Positions 1 through 7,951 of a stretch of DNA of 64,000 bases are shown here, one piece after another. Each line of letters opens with the position of its first letter. The stretch's first letter is position 1. The notes beneath the pieces are model-generated. The model searched no databases. It saw nothing but the letters and a program-made list of their open reading frames with translations, and had not been told where the DNA came from. The DNA lies in NCBI GenBank assembly GCA_035606355.1, contig DATNFO010000023.1, forward strand, positions 1-64,000, given 5' to 3'. The stretch comes from Sulfopaludibacter sp035606355 (GTDB taxonomy: Bacteria; Acidobacteriota; Terriglobia; Bryobacterales; Bryobacteraceae). Made by a program: the position numbers and the translations under genes.

Positions 1-1
1 G

Positions 2-340
2 CATGAAGCAATAGACATCGTTCTGCTTGACATGATCATGCCGGTCATGGGGGGCGAAGAAACTCTCGAGCGTCTGCTTGAACTTCGGCCTGACGCCAAG
101 GTTCTGGCCATGAGTGGCTTTCACGAACGGGAAGCCAAGGATCGGTTCGGAAGCGGGATTGCGGGCTTCGTCCAGAAGCCTTTCACGGAAATTAACCTCC
201 CCCATCGAAGCTGCGGTGCTTCCCGCCGGCTCGCACGATCTTGGCCGCACATATCTGGCCGGGCTGTGATTAGGACGAAGCCCGCTGCAAATTATTACAA
301 CGAAGCTCACTGGAAAAAGTTCACCGTAAATTATCGGTAG
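2..340 (+). CDS. Response-regulator receiver domain, 3' part (partial)
   Basis: Open from the left window edge. The product reads as the second half of a CheY-like receiver domain: the phospho-acceptor Asp follows VLL at bases 29-31 (LLDMIMPVMGG), then the LRPDAKVLAMSG strand and the conserved Lys in QKPF. Receiver domains of this form usually sit at the C-terminus of hybrid histidine kinases or stand alone. The last 45 or so residues after KPFTEI do not look like the usual final helix and may be out of frame or replaced, because foreign DNA begins shortly downstream. Family assignment is firm; gene boundaries are not. Confidence 0.7.
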   Translation, partial: HEAIDIVLLDMIMPVMGGEETLERLLELRPDAKVLAMSGFHEREAKDRFGSGIAGFVQKPFTEINLPHRSCGASRRLARSWPHISGRAVIRTKPAANYYNEAHWKKFTVNYR

Positions 341-370
341 CGATTCTCGGCAGTCGTCGCCATGAAGCAT

Positions 371-590
371 TCACTTCATCGCTTCAAACGGGATAACGCG
401 GACCTGGACCGTCTTTTTCTCGCCGGCGCCAACAGTGACATCGACAACGCGGTCTTCGTATTTCGTGCGGAAGTCGGCGTCTGGCCAAAGATCGTCGTCC
501 ACTTCTTGCCAGGCGAAGAGCTTGTATGCGCCCGGGCGGACGTTGGTAAATCGGAAGTTGCCATTGTCATCGACCGTCTGCGATAACCGA
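371..590 (-). pseudogene. Carboxypeptidase-regulatory-like domain, C-terminal fragment
   Basis: Translating the minus strand from about 590 down to the TGA at 371-373 gives an uninterrupted tail beginning QTVDDNGNFRFTNVRPG, followed by YKLFAWQEVDDD and ending VIPFEAMK. This is the classic ending of acidobacterial secreted proteins with carboxypeptidase-regulatory-like (Ig-like beta-sandwich) repeats. The frame meets a TAG codon about 25 nt above the conserved block, and the sequence there is the dispersed repeat described in the next entry, so the 5' part of the gene has been replaced. No start codon for the fragment is evident. Confidence 0.65.
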
Positions 591-740
591 CGCGCCGGCC
601 GCTAACTGAGAGGACACCCGGTTCCAAAAAGATCGTGTGGCTACCGGCGCGGCGCGTTCGATGAGAATATTTGCCTCGGCAGAAAATTCGCCTCGAAAAC
701 GAGCCTCCGGAGAGCGTCTCAGGATGCAACGTTTTGAGCA
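587..740 (-). repeat. Dispersed repeat, copy 1
   Basis: On the minus strand this holds a block (GGAACCGGGTGT, then CTCTCAGTTAGC, then GGCCGGCGCGTCG) that recurs with about two mismatches on the plus strand at 9567-9603. It also holds GAGGCAAAT followed by ATCGAACGCGCC, shared with 9686-9715 and 13441-13475. It lies exactly where the neighbouring gene fragment loses its 5' part, so it probably marks a recombination or insertion scar. The match was made by eye. Confidence 0.6.
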
Positions 741-1059
741 AAGGCTGGCGTTAAAATAGCCTCTGAATAACGCCAGGTTCCACGATCGAGCCCCCCACAA
801 CTGTTCTCCGGGAACTCCTTTAAAAGCGCTTCCGGACGTTCAGCCTTGCGTACTAACGTTCCTGGTAGCAATGGTTTGGAGACGCCGAGCCGAAGATCCA
901 GCGTGCTTTCTTACAAGCCTCGAAGCTCGGCGGCGCTCCGCCTGGTTTGGATAATTTCCTGGCGTTATTCCTGGCGTTATTTTGGGAAATTGGTGGCGCC
1001 CCCGGCCGCTCGGAATCAGATTCAACCCGTGTCGGCGTACCTTAGGATAGGGGGCGTGC
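741..1059. other. Intergenic stretch with a 13-bp inverted repeat
   Basis: No convincing gene. GAATAACGCCAGG at 765-777 has its exact reverse complement CCTGGCGTTATTC at 958-970, immediately followed by a second near-identical copy CCTGGCGTTATTT at 970-982. The arms flank about 180 bp. They could be ends of a small decayed element or a regulatory site for the gene starting at 1060. Short open frames here on both strands have no recognisable features. Confidence 0.4.
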
Positions 1060-1845
1060 ATGACAAAGAAAACCAAGGGAGTTCTCCATCGAAGGAACGA
1101 TCCGCACAACCTTCCGCTACAGCAAGCGCATGAGCAGTATTTGCGGGCGTACGACAATTGCCAGCCGGTTGCTTTGGCCGAATTGGCCCAAGCGCCGCTG
1201 GAAGCATTTCAGCAGGAGGGTGCCGGCTTCAACGAAGACCGCTGGGACAAGGTCCGGTATTCTGCACGGTTTCCACGGCTGACGGAATCATTGCAGGCTT
1301 GGGCCCGTAAATTCCATTTTGAGTGGCAAGGTGAACCAGCACAGTGGGTTATGGCCGCTGCACTAACGACGCTGGGGTCCTGGTCTGCGTCGACAAGGGC
1401 TCCGGAGAAGCGGCATTGGGCTTTTCCCTTCCACCTCAGTGAGGAGTATGGCGGCATCGAAGCCGACCTTCAGAGTATTGGGCGCGGTGAGAACGACATC
1501 GATGTTAATGCGATCCATATCGATATCCCGAGTTGGGATCTGGCCAATGGGGAGTCAAAGAGCAGCTTCCAGCGCAGAGCCAAAGAAATCTGCGGCGAAG
1601 CCATTGAAGGACATATTCGCAAGATCGAGTCGCAAAAGTGGACGCGTCGGCAAAAGCTGACAGTACCGGAATACATCGAGGGCCTAGCTTTATGGCAATG
1701 CGGTTTCAATCTGAAGCAGATTCGCAAAGCTCTGGAGGAGAAGGGATTTCACGTGGGCAGCGGGTCAGATCGTACGAGTGTTCATCACGGTATAGACGCC
1801 GCAGCGCGCTTCATTGGCCTGGACCGCCGGCCGTCGAAGCGTTGA
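1060..1845 (+). CDS. Hypothetical island protein
   Basis: A 261-residue protein that I do not recognise. It is hydrophilic, with no signal peptide or membrane segment. The last 70 residues (LTVPEYIEGLALWQCGFNLK, then a predicted helix and a Gly/Ser-rich turn) have the spacing of a helix-turn-helix, suggesting DNA binding. The ATG at 1060 lies 9 nt beyond a GGGGGCG stretch that could serve as a weak ribosome site. It lies directly upstream of a ParB-methylase and two further unknowns on the same strand, the arrangement of phage- or island-borne DNA-packaging and modification genes. Function unknown. Confidence 0.6.
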   Translation: MTKKTKGVLHRRNDPHNLPLQQAHEQYLRAYDNCQPVALAELAQAPLEAFQQEGAGFNEDRWDKVRYSARFPRLTESLQAWARKFHFEWQGEPAQWVMAAALTTLGSWSASTRAPEKRHWAFPFHLSEEYGGIEADLQSIGRGENDIDVNAIHIDIPSWDLANGESKSSFQRRAKEICGEAIEGHIRKIESQKWTRRQKLTVPEYIEGLALWQCGFNLKQIRKALEEKGFHVGSGSDRTSVHHGIDAAARFIGLDRRPSKR

Positions 1846-1932
1846 ACCCCGGCGTTGAAACGAGTTCTTAAAAAATCCAAAACACGTTTCAATGGACGAT
1901 GTTGTCTTCCCGGCCGTAATCTGTGTTCATAT

Positions 1933-3195
1933 ATGACGCCGATAACTGAGAACACCCGCGCGGTCGAGATGTGGCCGATCGATGACGTGCACCCAAATCC
2001 GGATAATCCTCGTACGCACCCTGAGCATCAACTCGCTGCTCTGGCTGCGAGTGTACGCGAGTTTGGATGGGTACGGCCGCTTATAGTAGACGAACAGAAG
2101 ATGGTGCTCGTAGGCCATGGGATGCTGGCCGCGGCGCGTCAGTTGCGTCTCGAGCGCGTCCCTGTCCTGGTCATCAGCCACCTAACTGCGATCCAGAAGC
2201 GGGCCTACCAAATTGCCGACAACCAACTCGGGTTGACATCGGAGTGGGATGACAAGAAGCTCGCTGAAGAACTTGCCCGCTTGGAAAGAGAGCTTTTTGG
2301 GATGGCGGGGATCGGCTTCTCCCCCGAGGAGTTGGACCGCATTCTGATGGATCTGCAGCCGGAAAAAATTGCCGTAGACGAGGACGCCGTTCCGGTGGCC
2401 CCGGTCGAGCCGGTCACAGGCTTAGGAGACGTGTGGGTTCTGGGGAAACATCGGGTGACGTGCGGCGACAGCAGGATGGCCGACGTCGTCGATCGCGTAC
2501 TGGAGAGCGGATTCGCTGATATGACGTTCGCTGATTTGCCTTACGGAGTAGCGTACAAGCAGCGTGCCGGAAATCGTACCGGTGTCCATGAGATCGCGAA
2601 CGACAATCTGGGAACGGCGTTTGATGAGTTCCTCCAGGCGGCTTGCAAGCAGATGCTGCGCGTCACACGCGGTGCGGTATACCTATGTATGTCCTCCTCG
2701 GAGTTGCATACGCTGCATCAGGCCTTCGTCGGTGCCGGTGGGTACTGGTCGACTTTCCTCATATGGAGCAAGGGGCATTTTACGCTCGGTCGGTCCGATT
2801 ATCAGCGGCAATATGAGCCCATCCTGTACGGGTGGCCAGCCGGGCAGGAACATCATTGGTGCGGCAGCAGGCAGCAAGGCGACGTGTGGGAGATTCCCAA
2901 ACCCACTGCATCACCGCTGCATCCGACGATGAAGCCGGTCGCATTGGTCGAGCGGGCTATTCGCAATAGCAGCCGCCGGAGTGGTGTCGTACTGGATACC
3001 TTCGCCGGAGCAGGCGCCACTCTGATTGCTTGCGAGAAGTCCGGCCGGAGCGCTCGGCTAGTCGAGTTGGAACCGCGATTTGTCGATGTAATGGTGCGGC
3101 GTTGGCAGGAATATTCGGGGGGAGAGGCGTATCGCGAAAGTGATGGGCAGAGTTTCGCTCGGCTGGAACGCCAACCCCTCTCTCAGGCAGCGTAA
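1933..3195 (+). CDS. ParB-like nuclease-domain DNA methyltransferase
   Basis: A 420-residue protein. Residues 1-110 form a ParB/Srx-type N-terminal domain (HPNPDNPRTHPEHQLAAL, then VGHGMLAAARQL and IADNQLGL). The rest is a beta-class N6-adenine or N4-cytosine methyltransferase: catalytic motif IV DLPYG at about residue 201, and the AdoMet-binding motif TFAGAGATL at about residue 357 near the C-terminus. The motif order IV then I is that of the beta class. The open frame extends to 1855, but the first 26 codons look non-coding, so the ATG at 1933 is preferred. Such ParB-methylase fusions are common in prophages and islands, where they usually act as orphan methylases protecting DNA. No cognate restriction gene adjoins it. 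Motif IV has Leu where DPPY or NPPY is usual. Confidence 0.85.
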   Translation: MTPITENTRAVEMWPIDDVHPNPDNPRTHPEHQLAALAASVREFGWVRPLIVDEQKMVLVGHGMLAAARQLRLERVPVLVISHLTAIQKRAYQIADNQLGLTSEWDDKKLAEELARLERELFGMAGIGFSPEELDRILMDLQPEKIAVDEDAVPVAPVEPVTGLGDVWVLGKHRVTCGDSRMADVVDRVLESGFADMTFADLPYGVAYKQRAGNRTGVHEIANDNLGTAFDEFLQAACKQMLRVTRGAVYLCMSSSELHTLHQAFVGAGGYWSTFLIWSKGHFTLGRSDYQRQYEPILYGWPAGQEHHWCGSRQQGDVWEIPKPTASPLHPTMKPVALVERAIRNSSRRSGVVLDTFAGAGATLIACEKSGRSARLVELEPRFVDVMVRRWQEYSGGEAYRESDGQSFARLERQPLSQAA

Positions 3196-3203
3196 AGGTG
3201 TAG

Positions 3204-3626
3204 TTGCGTATGCCTGGCAAGGGAAGACCGTTCGAAAAAGGCAACCGAATCGGACAGGGCCGGCCACGCGGTAGCCGGAATAAACGGACGATGTTTATGG
3301 AAGCCATGGAAAATCACGGCGAAGCGATCATCAAACAGTGCCAAGTACTAGCTCTGAAGGGGGACGCGACTGCACTGCGCTTGTGTGTGGAGCGCCTGAT
3401 TCCAGTCAGCCGGCCGTGGAACAACCGGGTCCCCATGCCGGCGGTGAAGACTGCCGCGGATTTACAAACGGCATGGCAATCGGTGTTGAAACAGGTGGCG
3501 TTAGGGAATATCAGCCCACAGGAGGGAGAGGCGATTGCCAGTATCCTTGACACACGGCGGCGTGCCCTGGAGACGGATGTCTTCGAGGCGCGATTGCGGG
3601 CGCTGGAGAGGCAACAAGCAAAGTAA
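3204..3626 (+). CDS. DUF5681 domain protein
   Basis: A 140-residue basic protein. The N-terminus (KGRPFEKGNRIGQGRPRGSRNK) matches the DUF5681 signature found in phage and island proteins, often next to terminase or methylase genes. The rest is helical and charged. The frame opens with TTG at 3204; the ATG at 3210 (MPGKGRPF) is an equally good start. It follows the methylase stop by under 20 nt, so the two are probably co-transcribed. Biochemical function unknown; a DNA-binding role is inferred only from the basic N-terminus and the company it keeps. Confidence 0.75.
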   Translation: MRMPGKGRPFEKGNRIGQGRPRGSRNKRTMFMEAMENHGEAIIKQCQVLALKGDATALRLCVERLIPVSRPWNNRVPMPAVKTAADLQTAWQSVLKQVALGNISPQEGEAIASILDTRRRALETDVFEARLRALERQQAK

Positions 3627-3773
3627 GAACACGCCACACCGGTTCTGTGGAAGAGAATTTGGTTGGGCAGCGAAGAAGTGCGCCGAAAGATTCGTCGACT
3701 GCGAATCTAGGGCGTCGGCGGCCACGGTTCATCTGAGAACGGAACTTCATCGCAGAAATCAAACGGTAATCTC

Positions 3774-4283
3774 ATGGCGAGCATACGTGAGCGGCAGTAT
3801 CGACGGCTAGAGCGGCTCGAACTGTTGAGTCGGGAGAAGGCTGCTGCGTCAGCACTCCAACCGAGCGATCGAGACTTGCATACGGTTTCAGCTTTGGAAA
3901 GTTTGCTCACTCGGGTGAATGCAAATGTTTTGGCGCTCGCCCTCGAGGCGTACACGAAAATAGTCCGCGGATTTGGATACGAGATGTCCGCGGTGGAAAG
4001 TCAGGTGTTCTTAGCCGTCGAGAAGTGTGTCGATCAACATCTCGATCACGGCGCCCCGCTGGAATTCCCAGATCCAGTAGCATCAGTTTATCTGGCGGAC
4101 CTGTCGGCGGAACCTCTGAGTCAGTGTGAGCGTTGCGCATATTCCTACCCGTTTGCATATGCCCCGAGCAGCAAAGAATATTTTGACCGGTGCCTTTTTT
4201 GTGGTGGCCGGGTTGGCTGGAATGCATTTTCAGTCGCGCAACATTGGGAGCTACGGCAAGAGCAACTGCGCAGTGGGCGATAA
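3774..4283 (+). CDS. Hypothetical protein with C-terminal zinc-ribbon-like cysteines
   Basis: A 169-residue protein. The N-terminal two thirds is helical (SIRERQYRRLERLELLSREK). The C-terminal third has two Cys pairs, CERC and CLFC, about 26 residues apart and followed by GGRVGW, which has the form of a zinc ribbon. No enzyme motif is visible. It is the last gene of the rightward run starting at 1060 and is followed by about 175 bp with no supported gene before the convergent DUF3489 gene. Confidence 0.6.
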   Translation: MASIRERQYRRLERLELLSREKAAASALQPSDRDLHTVSALESLLTRVNANVLALALEAYTKIVRGFGYEMSAVESQVFLAVEKCVDQHLDHGAPLEFPDPVASVYLADLSAEPLSQCERCAYSYPFAYAPSSKEYFDRCLFCGGRVGWNAFSVAQHWELRQEQLRSGR

Positions 4284-4459
4284 CTCCCTAAGCTTCGCAG
4301 AATAGGTCTCGACGTTGATGCCACGGTGGTTGTTTTGCATTTGATGCAGGATAACGGATCGCTTGGCTTCCTCTGACCAGCGGATGACACACCTTTGAAG
4401 AGAAGAGAGCGCCCGCCTCCGGCGAGAACCGGGGCGGGCAGGCGGGGGATTTGTTTGGC

Positions 4460-5125
4460 CTAGGGTCGAACCGAGTAGGTCCGCACACCGTCCGCGCGTT
4501 TGCCGGAGCGCACCTTCAGGCCCATTTTCTTCTTCAGCGCACCGCTTAGAAACCCGCGTACGCTGTGCGACTGCCACCCGGTGGCCTGCATTAGTTCGGC
4601 GACCGTTGCTCCCTGTGGGCGCCGGAGCAGACCCAGCACCGTTCCCTTTTTTGTCCCGCTTTCGCTGGCCGCGACCGATCGCGGTTTCTTCCCCGGCTTG
4701 CCGCCTGTGCCGCCGGCGTGCTGGCCCGGCGTGCTACGCGTGGGTTTCTGAGCTGTCAACCCGGCTTTTCGCTTCGCCTTCGGCGGTTTGGCCGGCACCG
4801 GCTCCTGGTTGTGTTCCGCCGTTGCGGGTATAGCCGCTTCAGGCCGCCGCTTCTGTTTCGATTGCGGTGGCTTGGCGCCTGCCGAGTTGCTTTGCATTGT
4901 ACCCGCCGGCGATCCTAGCTCTACTGTCGCGTGCACCAGCCTTAACGCGGGGCGCACCGGCAGCGGCGTCGGAGGCGTCGACCTGCGCCGCTTCGCTTCT
5001 TCCACGTTCTCCTGCCGAATCTGCCGCGCCATGCGTCGCAGCTGCCGCTTCGTCATATCCTCACTCCCGCTCTGTGGGCACAGTTGCAATCCCGAAAGCC
5101 CCGCATGTCCGTTCACGTTGTTCAT
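4460..5125 (-). CDS. DUF3489 domain protein
   Basis: A 221-residue protein. The C-terminal 65 residues (GTKKGTVLGLLRRPQGATVA, then ATGWQSHSVRGF and SGALKKKMGL) match DUF3489, a small winged-helix-like domain. The first 140 residues are a Pro/Lys/Ala-rich disordered linker, usual for the family. An AGGAG sequence lies 12 nt before the ATG at 5125. DUF3489, DUF2924 and a large serine recombinase commonly occur together in bacterial islands, and here the DUF2924 and recombinase genes run divergently from it. Role in recombination is inferred from that association; DNA binding is inferred from the fold. Confidence 0.85.
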   Translation of the reverse strand: MNNVNGHAGLSGLQLCPQSGSEDMTKRQLRRMARQIRQENVEEAKRRRSTPPTPLPVRPALRLVHATVELGSPAGTMQSNSAGAKPPQSKQKRRPEAAIPATAEHNQEPVPAKPPKAKRKAGLTAQKPTRSTPGQHAGGTGGKPGKKPRSVAASESGTKKGTVLGLLRRPQGATVAELMQATGWQSHSVRGFLSGALKKKMGLKVRSGKRADGVRTYSVRP

Positions 5126-5321
5126 AACTTTCTGTTCTCCTGACGGTAGCTACCGTCGTTGACAGTGATCGCTCCGTTTGGCCCACACAGCAAGTCCTTT
5201 CTGCAGCTTTTTGCGAATCATTTCTCCGCGTCCTCTGCTGTTTCGACTTGCTTTAACCGACGGAGAGAGCGTCCATGAAGTGCTGGTCATTTTCAGTGAA
5301 CTGATGGAGAGAACACAGAGC

Positions 5322-5827
5322 ATGGATGACTCCCTTTATCACGAGATCGAGCTCTTGCCCGGCATGACCGTGGAACAGCTGCAGCGAAGATACGAGGAGA
5401 TCTTTGGCGAGCCAACCGGCACGAAGCACAAAGCCCACCTGATCCGCCGGATCGCATGGCGCTTGCAGGTGCTGGCCCAAGGCGATCTGCCGCAACGCGC
5501 CCGCCAACGTGCCCTCGCTATGGCCTCCGATGCCGAGCTGCGGACCCAGGTTCCCGCGCGGAGTGGGTCCGCACCAAACGAGCCACCTTTTCGCGCCACG
5601 GAGCGCCGAGAGACCGCCGCCTTCCCGTCATCGGCACTATCTTGAGTCGGAGCTACCGCGGGAAGACTGTGGAGGTGCAGGTTTTACAGAATGGCTTCGA
5701 GTACCAGGGCCGACATTACGGGTCGCTGAGCGCCATAGCGCGTGAAGCCACCGGCACGCGGTGGAATGGGCTGCTGTTCTTTGGGCTCACTACCCGAGCA
5801 AAGGGGAGCAAACGTGCTGCCCACTGA
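5322..5827 (+). pseudogene. DUF2924 protein, frameshifted
   Basis: The first frame, from the ATG at 5322 (alternative 5304), gives the DUF2924 N-terminus (LPGMTVEQLQRRYEEIFGEP, then HLIRRIAWRLQ) and runs off to a stop at 5645. The second half of the family signature (RDRRLPVIGTILSRSYRGKT, then GFEYQGRHYGSLSAIARE and GTRWNG) lies in another frame and stops at 5827. The shift falls between about 5550 and 5610. Either the gene is broken, or the sequence has an indel error, or the protein is made as two pieces. The end overlaps the preferred start of the recombinase by 14 nt, the usual tight coupling of this module. Confidence 0.75.
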
Positions 5828-7247
5828 TCCCGCCATTCAAGCACGTGCCATTCGGTGTGCCATCTACACCCGGAAATCCACCGAAGAAGGCTTGGCGCAG
5901 GAGTTCAACTCCCTCGATGCCCAGCGCGAATGCGCCGAGGCTTACATCCGAAGCCAATCTCAGCAGGGTTGGGTCGTACTGCCCGAGCGGTACGATGACG
6001 GCGGCTACACGGGCGCCAACATCGAGCGTCCCGCTCTGCAGCGGCTACTCAGAGACATTCAGGCCGGCGCGATCGACGTGGTCGTTATATATAAGGTAGA
6101 CCGCCTTAGCCGCTCGCTGTTCGATTTTGCCGGGTTGATGCGACTCTTCGACTCGCACGGGGTCAGTTTCGTATCCGTAACGCAGCAGTTCAACAGCAGT
6201 ACGCCGATGGGGCGGCTGACGCTCAATATCCTCCTGTCGTTTGCTGAATTCGAACGGCTGGTCATCAGCGAAAGGACGCGCGACAAAGTGTCGGCGGCGC
6301 GGAAGAAGGGAAAGTGGATGGGCGGAATGCCGGTGCTGGGGTATGATCCGGATCGCGACCGCACGCGCCTGGTGGTGAACGAGGTGGAAGCCGCGCAGGT
6401 GCGCGAGATCTTTGCCATCTTCTTGCGCGAGCGCTCGCTCGTGAAGACCCTGGAGGAGATCGAGCGGAAAGGCTGGACCCTTAAGAGTTGGACTACACGC
6501 AAAGGCGAGGCGCACACGGGCCGGAACTTTGACCGCCACTCGCTGACGCGGCTACTTTCCAACGTGCTGTATCTCGGTGAGGTGCCCTACAAGGGGGAAG
6601 TCTACCGTGGTGAGCACGCCGGCATCGTGCAACGAAAGGTCTGGAAGCAGGTGAACCGAATCCTGGAGAAGGAGAGGCGGCAGCCGAGACGGGAGGAGCG
6701 CAACCTGCAGGGCGCACTGCTGAAAGGTGTGCTCCAGTGCGCCCGCTGCGGGCGCCCAATGATAGCCGGGTACACGACGCGCCAGGGTCGGCGGTACGCA
6801 TATTACGTTTGCACGACGGCGCAGAAACGGGGAGCGCGGGCGTGTGCGGGCGGGATTGTCTCGAAGGAACGGATCGAGGCCGCGGTAGCGGACGCGCTAT
6901 TCAGTTTTGCCGAAAGCTCGCGCGGAAGGCCCTTCCGAGAGCAACTGCCGATTAATCGTGAGTCGTGGGACGCCTCGGAAGCCAGTGAGCGGCAGCGGAT
7001 AATTGCGCTGGCGATCGGAAGCATTGAGTATGACCGCCGCACTGAGCAGGGACGGTTACGGTTGCGAGCCGCGGTAGCCGGCGGGAATACGGCCGATATC
7101 CCGATCCATGCCGGGCGGAAGCCGCTGGTGGAGCGCAGGCCCCCCGAGAAGCGGAACAAAACGGCTGCGCCGCCGAAAGCGCCCAAACTGCCGCGAATCA
7201 CGAAATTGATGGCGCTGGCCATCCGTTTGGAGGAACTGCTGCAATAA
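5814..7247 (+). CDS. Large serine recombinase (resolvase/invertase family)
   Basis: A 477-residue site-specific recombinase. The N-terminal resolvase domain has the nucleophile at Ser22 in YTRKSTEEG, and the motifs YKVDRLSRS and SFAEFERLVISERT. It is followed by the recombinase domain (LGYDPDRDRTRLVVNEVE) and a zinc ribbon starting at about residue 309 (CARCGRPM, later VCTTAQKRGARACAGG). The frame is open from 5742, but the GTG at 5814 is preferred because AGGGGAG lies about 6 nt upstream. The normal C-terminal helix-turn-helix is separated from this frame by a single TAA (see next entry). Together with DUF3489 and DUF2924 it probably mobilised this island. Confidence 0.9.
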   Translation: MLPTDPAIQARAIRCAIYTRKSTEEGLAQEFNSLDAQRECAEAYIRSQSQQGWVVLPERYDDGGYTGANIERPALQRLLRDIQAGAIDVVVIYKVDRLSRSLFDFAGLMRLFDSHGVSFVSVTQQFNSSTPMGRLTLNILLSFAEFERLVISERTRDKVSAARKKGKWMGGMPVLGYDPDRDRTRLVVNEVEAAQVREIFAIFLRERSLVKTLEEIERKGWTLKSWTTRKGEAHTGRNFDRHSLTRLLSNVLYLGEVPYKGEVYRGEHAGIVQRKVWKQVNRILEKERRQPRREERNLQGALLKGVLQCARCGRPMIAGYTTRQGRRYAYYVCTTAQKRGARACAGGIVSKERIEAAVADALFSFAESSRGRPFREQLPINRESWDASEASERQRIIALAIGSIEYDRRTEQGRLRLRAAVAGGNTADIPIHAGRKPLVERRPPEKRNKTAAPPKAPKLPRITKLMALAIRLEELLQ

Positions 7248-7250
7248 GGT

Positions 7251-7493
7251 GTGGCGACGGATGCGGCCGAACTGGCCGCGTTGGCACAGCTCTCGAAATC
7301 GCGCATCACACAGATCCTGAATCTGCGGAGCTTGGCGCCCCCCTTGCAGCAAAGACTTCTGGAGTTGAATCGCAGTGTGCCGGGATTGACGGAGCCCGCA
7401 TTACGGCGGATCACCGGCATCGTCGATTGGCGCGAGCAGGTAGCACGTTTCGATCGACTGCTCAGGGATGCCGCCACGAAGTCGCAGCCCTGA
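7251..7493 (+). pseudogene. Severed C-terminal HTH domain of the serine recombinase
   Basis: It lies in the same reading frame as the recombinase and begins 3 nt after its TAA. The residues just before the stop (ITKLMALAIRLEELLQ) and just after it (GVATDAAELAALAQLS, then KSRITQILNLRSLAP) join into the continuous C-terminal HTH segment that related recombinases carry as one protein. An 80-residue product could still be made from a GTG at 7251, so the DNA-binding domain might act in trans. The alternatives are a nonsense mutation or stop-codon readthrough. Confidence 0.65.
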
Positions 7494-7599
7494 CGCCAAG
7501 AAACTCGGATAGACGCTTCGGCCCTCAGACCGAAATCGTCTTTCGATGGTTAGATCGGGCTACGTTACGGCGGGGACCGCAGCCGATTACCGCATCTAG

Positions 7600-7821
7600 T
7601 CAGGGAATCCGCTCAAACAGCTTCATCGGCTTTACGCGCAGCGCGTGTGCCAGCTCGATGATGTTCAGCAGGCCGATATTCCGTTCACCGCGTTCCACCC
7701 CGCCGATGTAATTGCGGTGCAGATGCGAAAGCTCGGCGAGTTGTTCCTGCGACAGCCCTCGTTCCGTCCGGAGTTGGCGGACGTGGCTGCCGAACAGTAC
7801 CCGTGGATCCGAAGCGCGCAC
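7600..7821 (-). CDS. XRE-family HTH regulator
   Basis: A 73-residue protein that is almost entirely a Cro/C1-type helix-turn-helix (LRTERGLSQEQLAELSHLH, then YIGGVERGERN and LAHALRVKP). It starts at a GTG; the nearby ATG at 7831 is out of frame. It is transcribed divergently from the Mrr endonuclease, with about 130 bp between them containing a perfect palindrome. Size, fold and position resemble controller (C) proteins of restriction systems, which set endonuclease timing. Repression or activation of Mrr by this protein is an inference. Confidence 0.85.
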   Translation of the reverse strand: MRASDPRVLFGSHVRQLRTERGLSQEQLAELSHLHRNYIGGVERGERNIGLLNIIELAHALRVKPMKLFERIP

Positions 7822-7858
7822 CTTTTGTCATGGTGCCCGCTGAACACTATCGGTTCTA

Positions 7859-7873
7859 CACACTATCAGTGTG
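7859..7873. promoter_or_regulatory. Candidate operator palindrome between XRE and mrr
   Basis: CACACT-ATC-AGTGTG is a perfect 6-bp inverted repeat with a 3-nt centre, lying in the divergent promoter region. It has the size and symmetry bound by dimeric XRE or C-protein regulators. No footprint or second copy supports it, so this is a prediction only. Confidence 0.45.
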
Positions 7874-7951
7874 ATATGCTCTCACACACGCCCGTTTGGG
7901 TCCGTCTCGATCGGTTACTTCAGCTCTTCGGGCGTCAGAAACCACATTCAT

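Noticed and set aside
4284..4459. Minus-strand frame of about 50 clean codons in the gap before the DUF3489 gene
   Set aside because: No start codon with a ribosome site and no recognisable motif; it overlaps the end of the zinc-ribbon gene.
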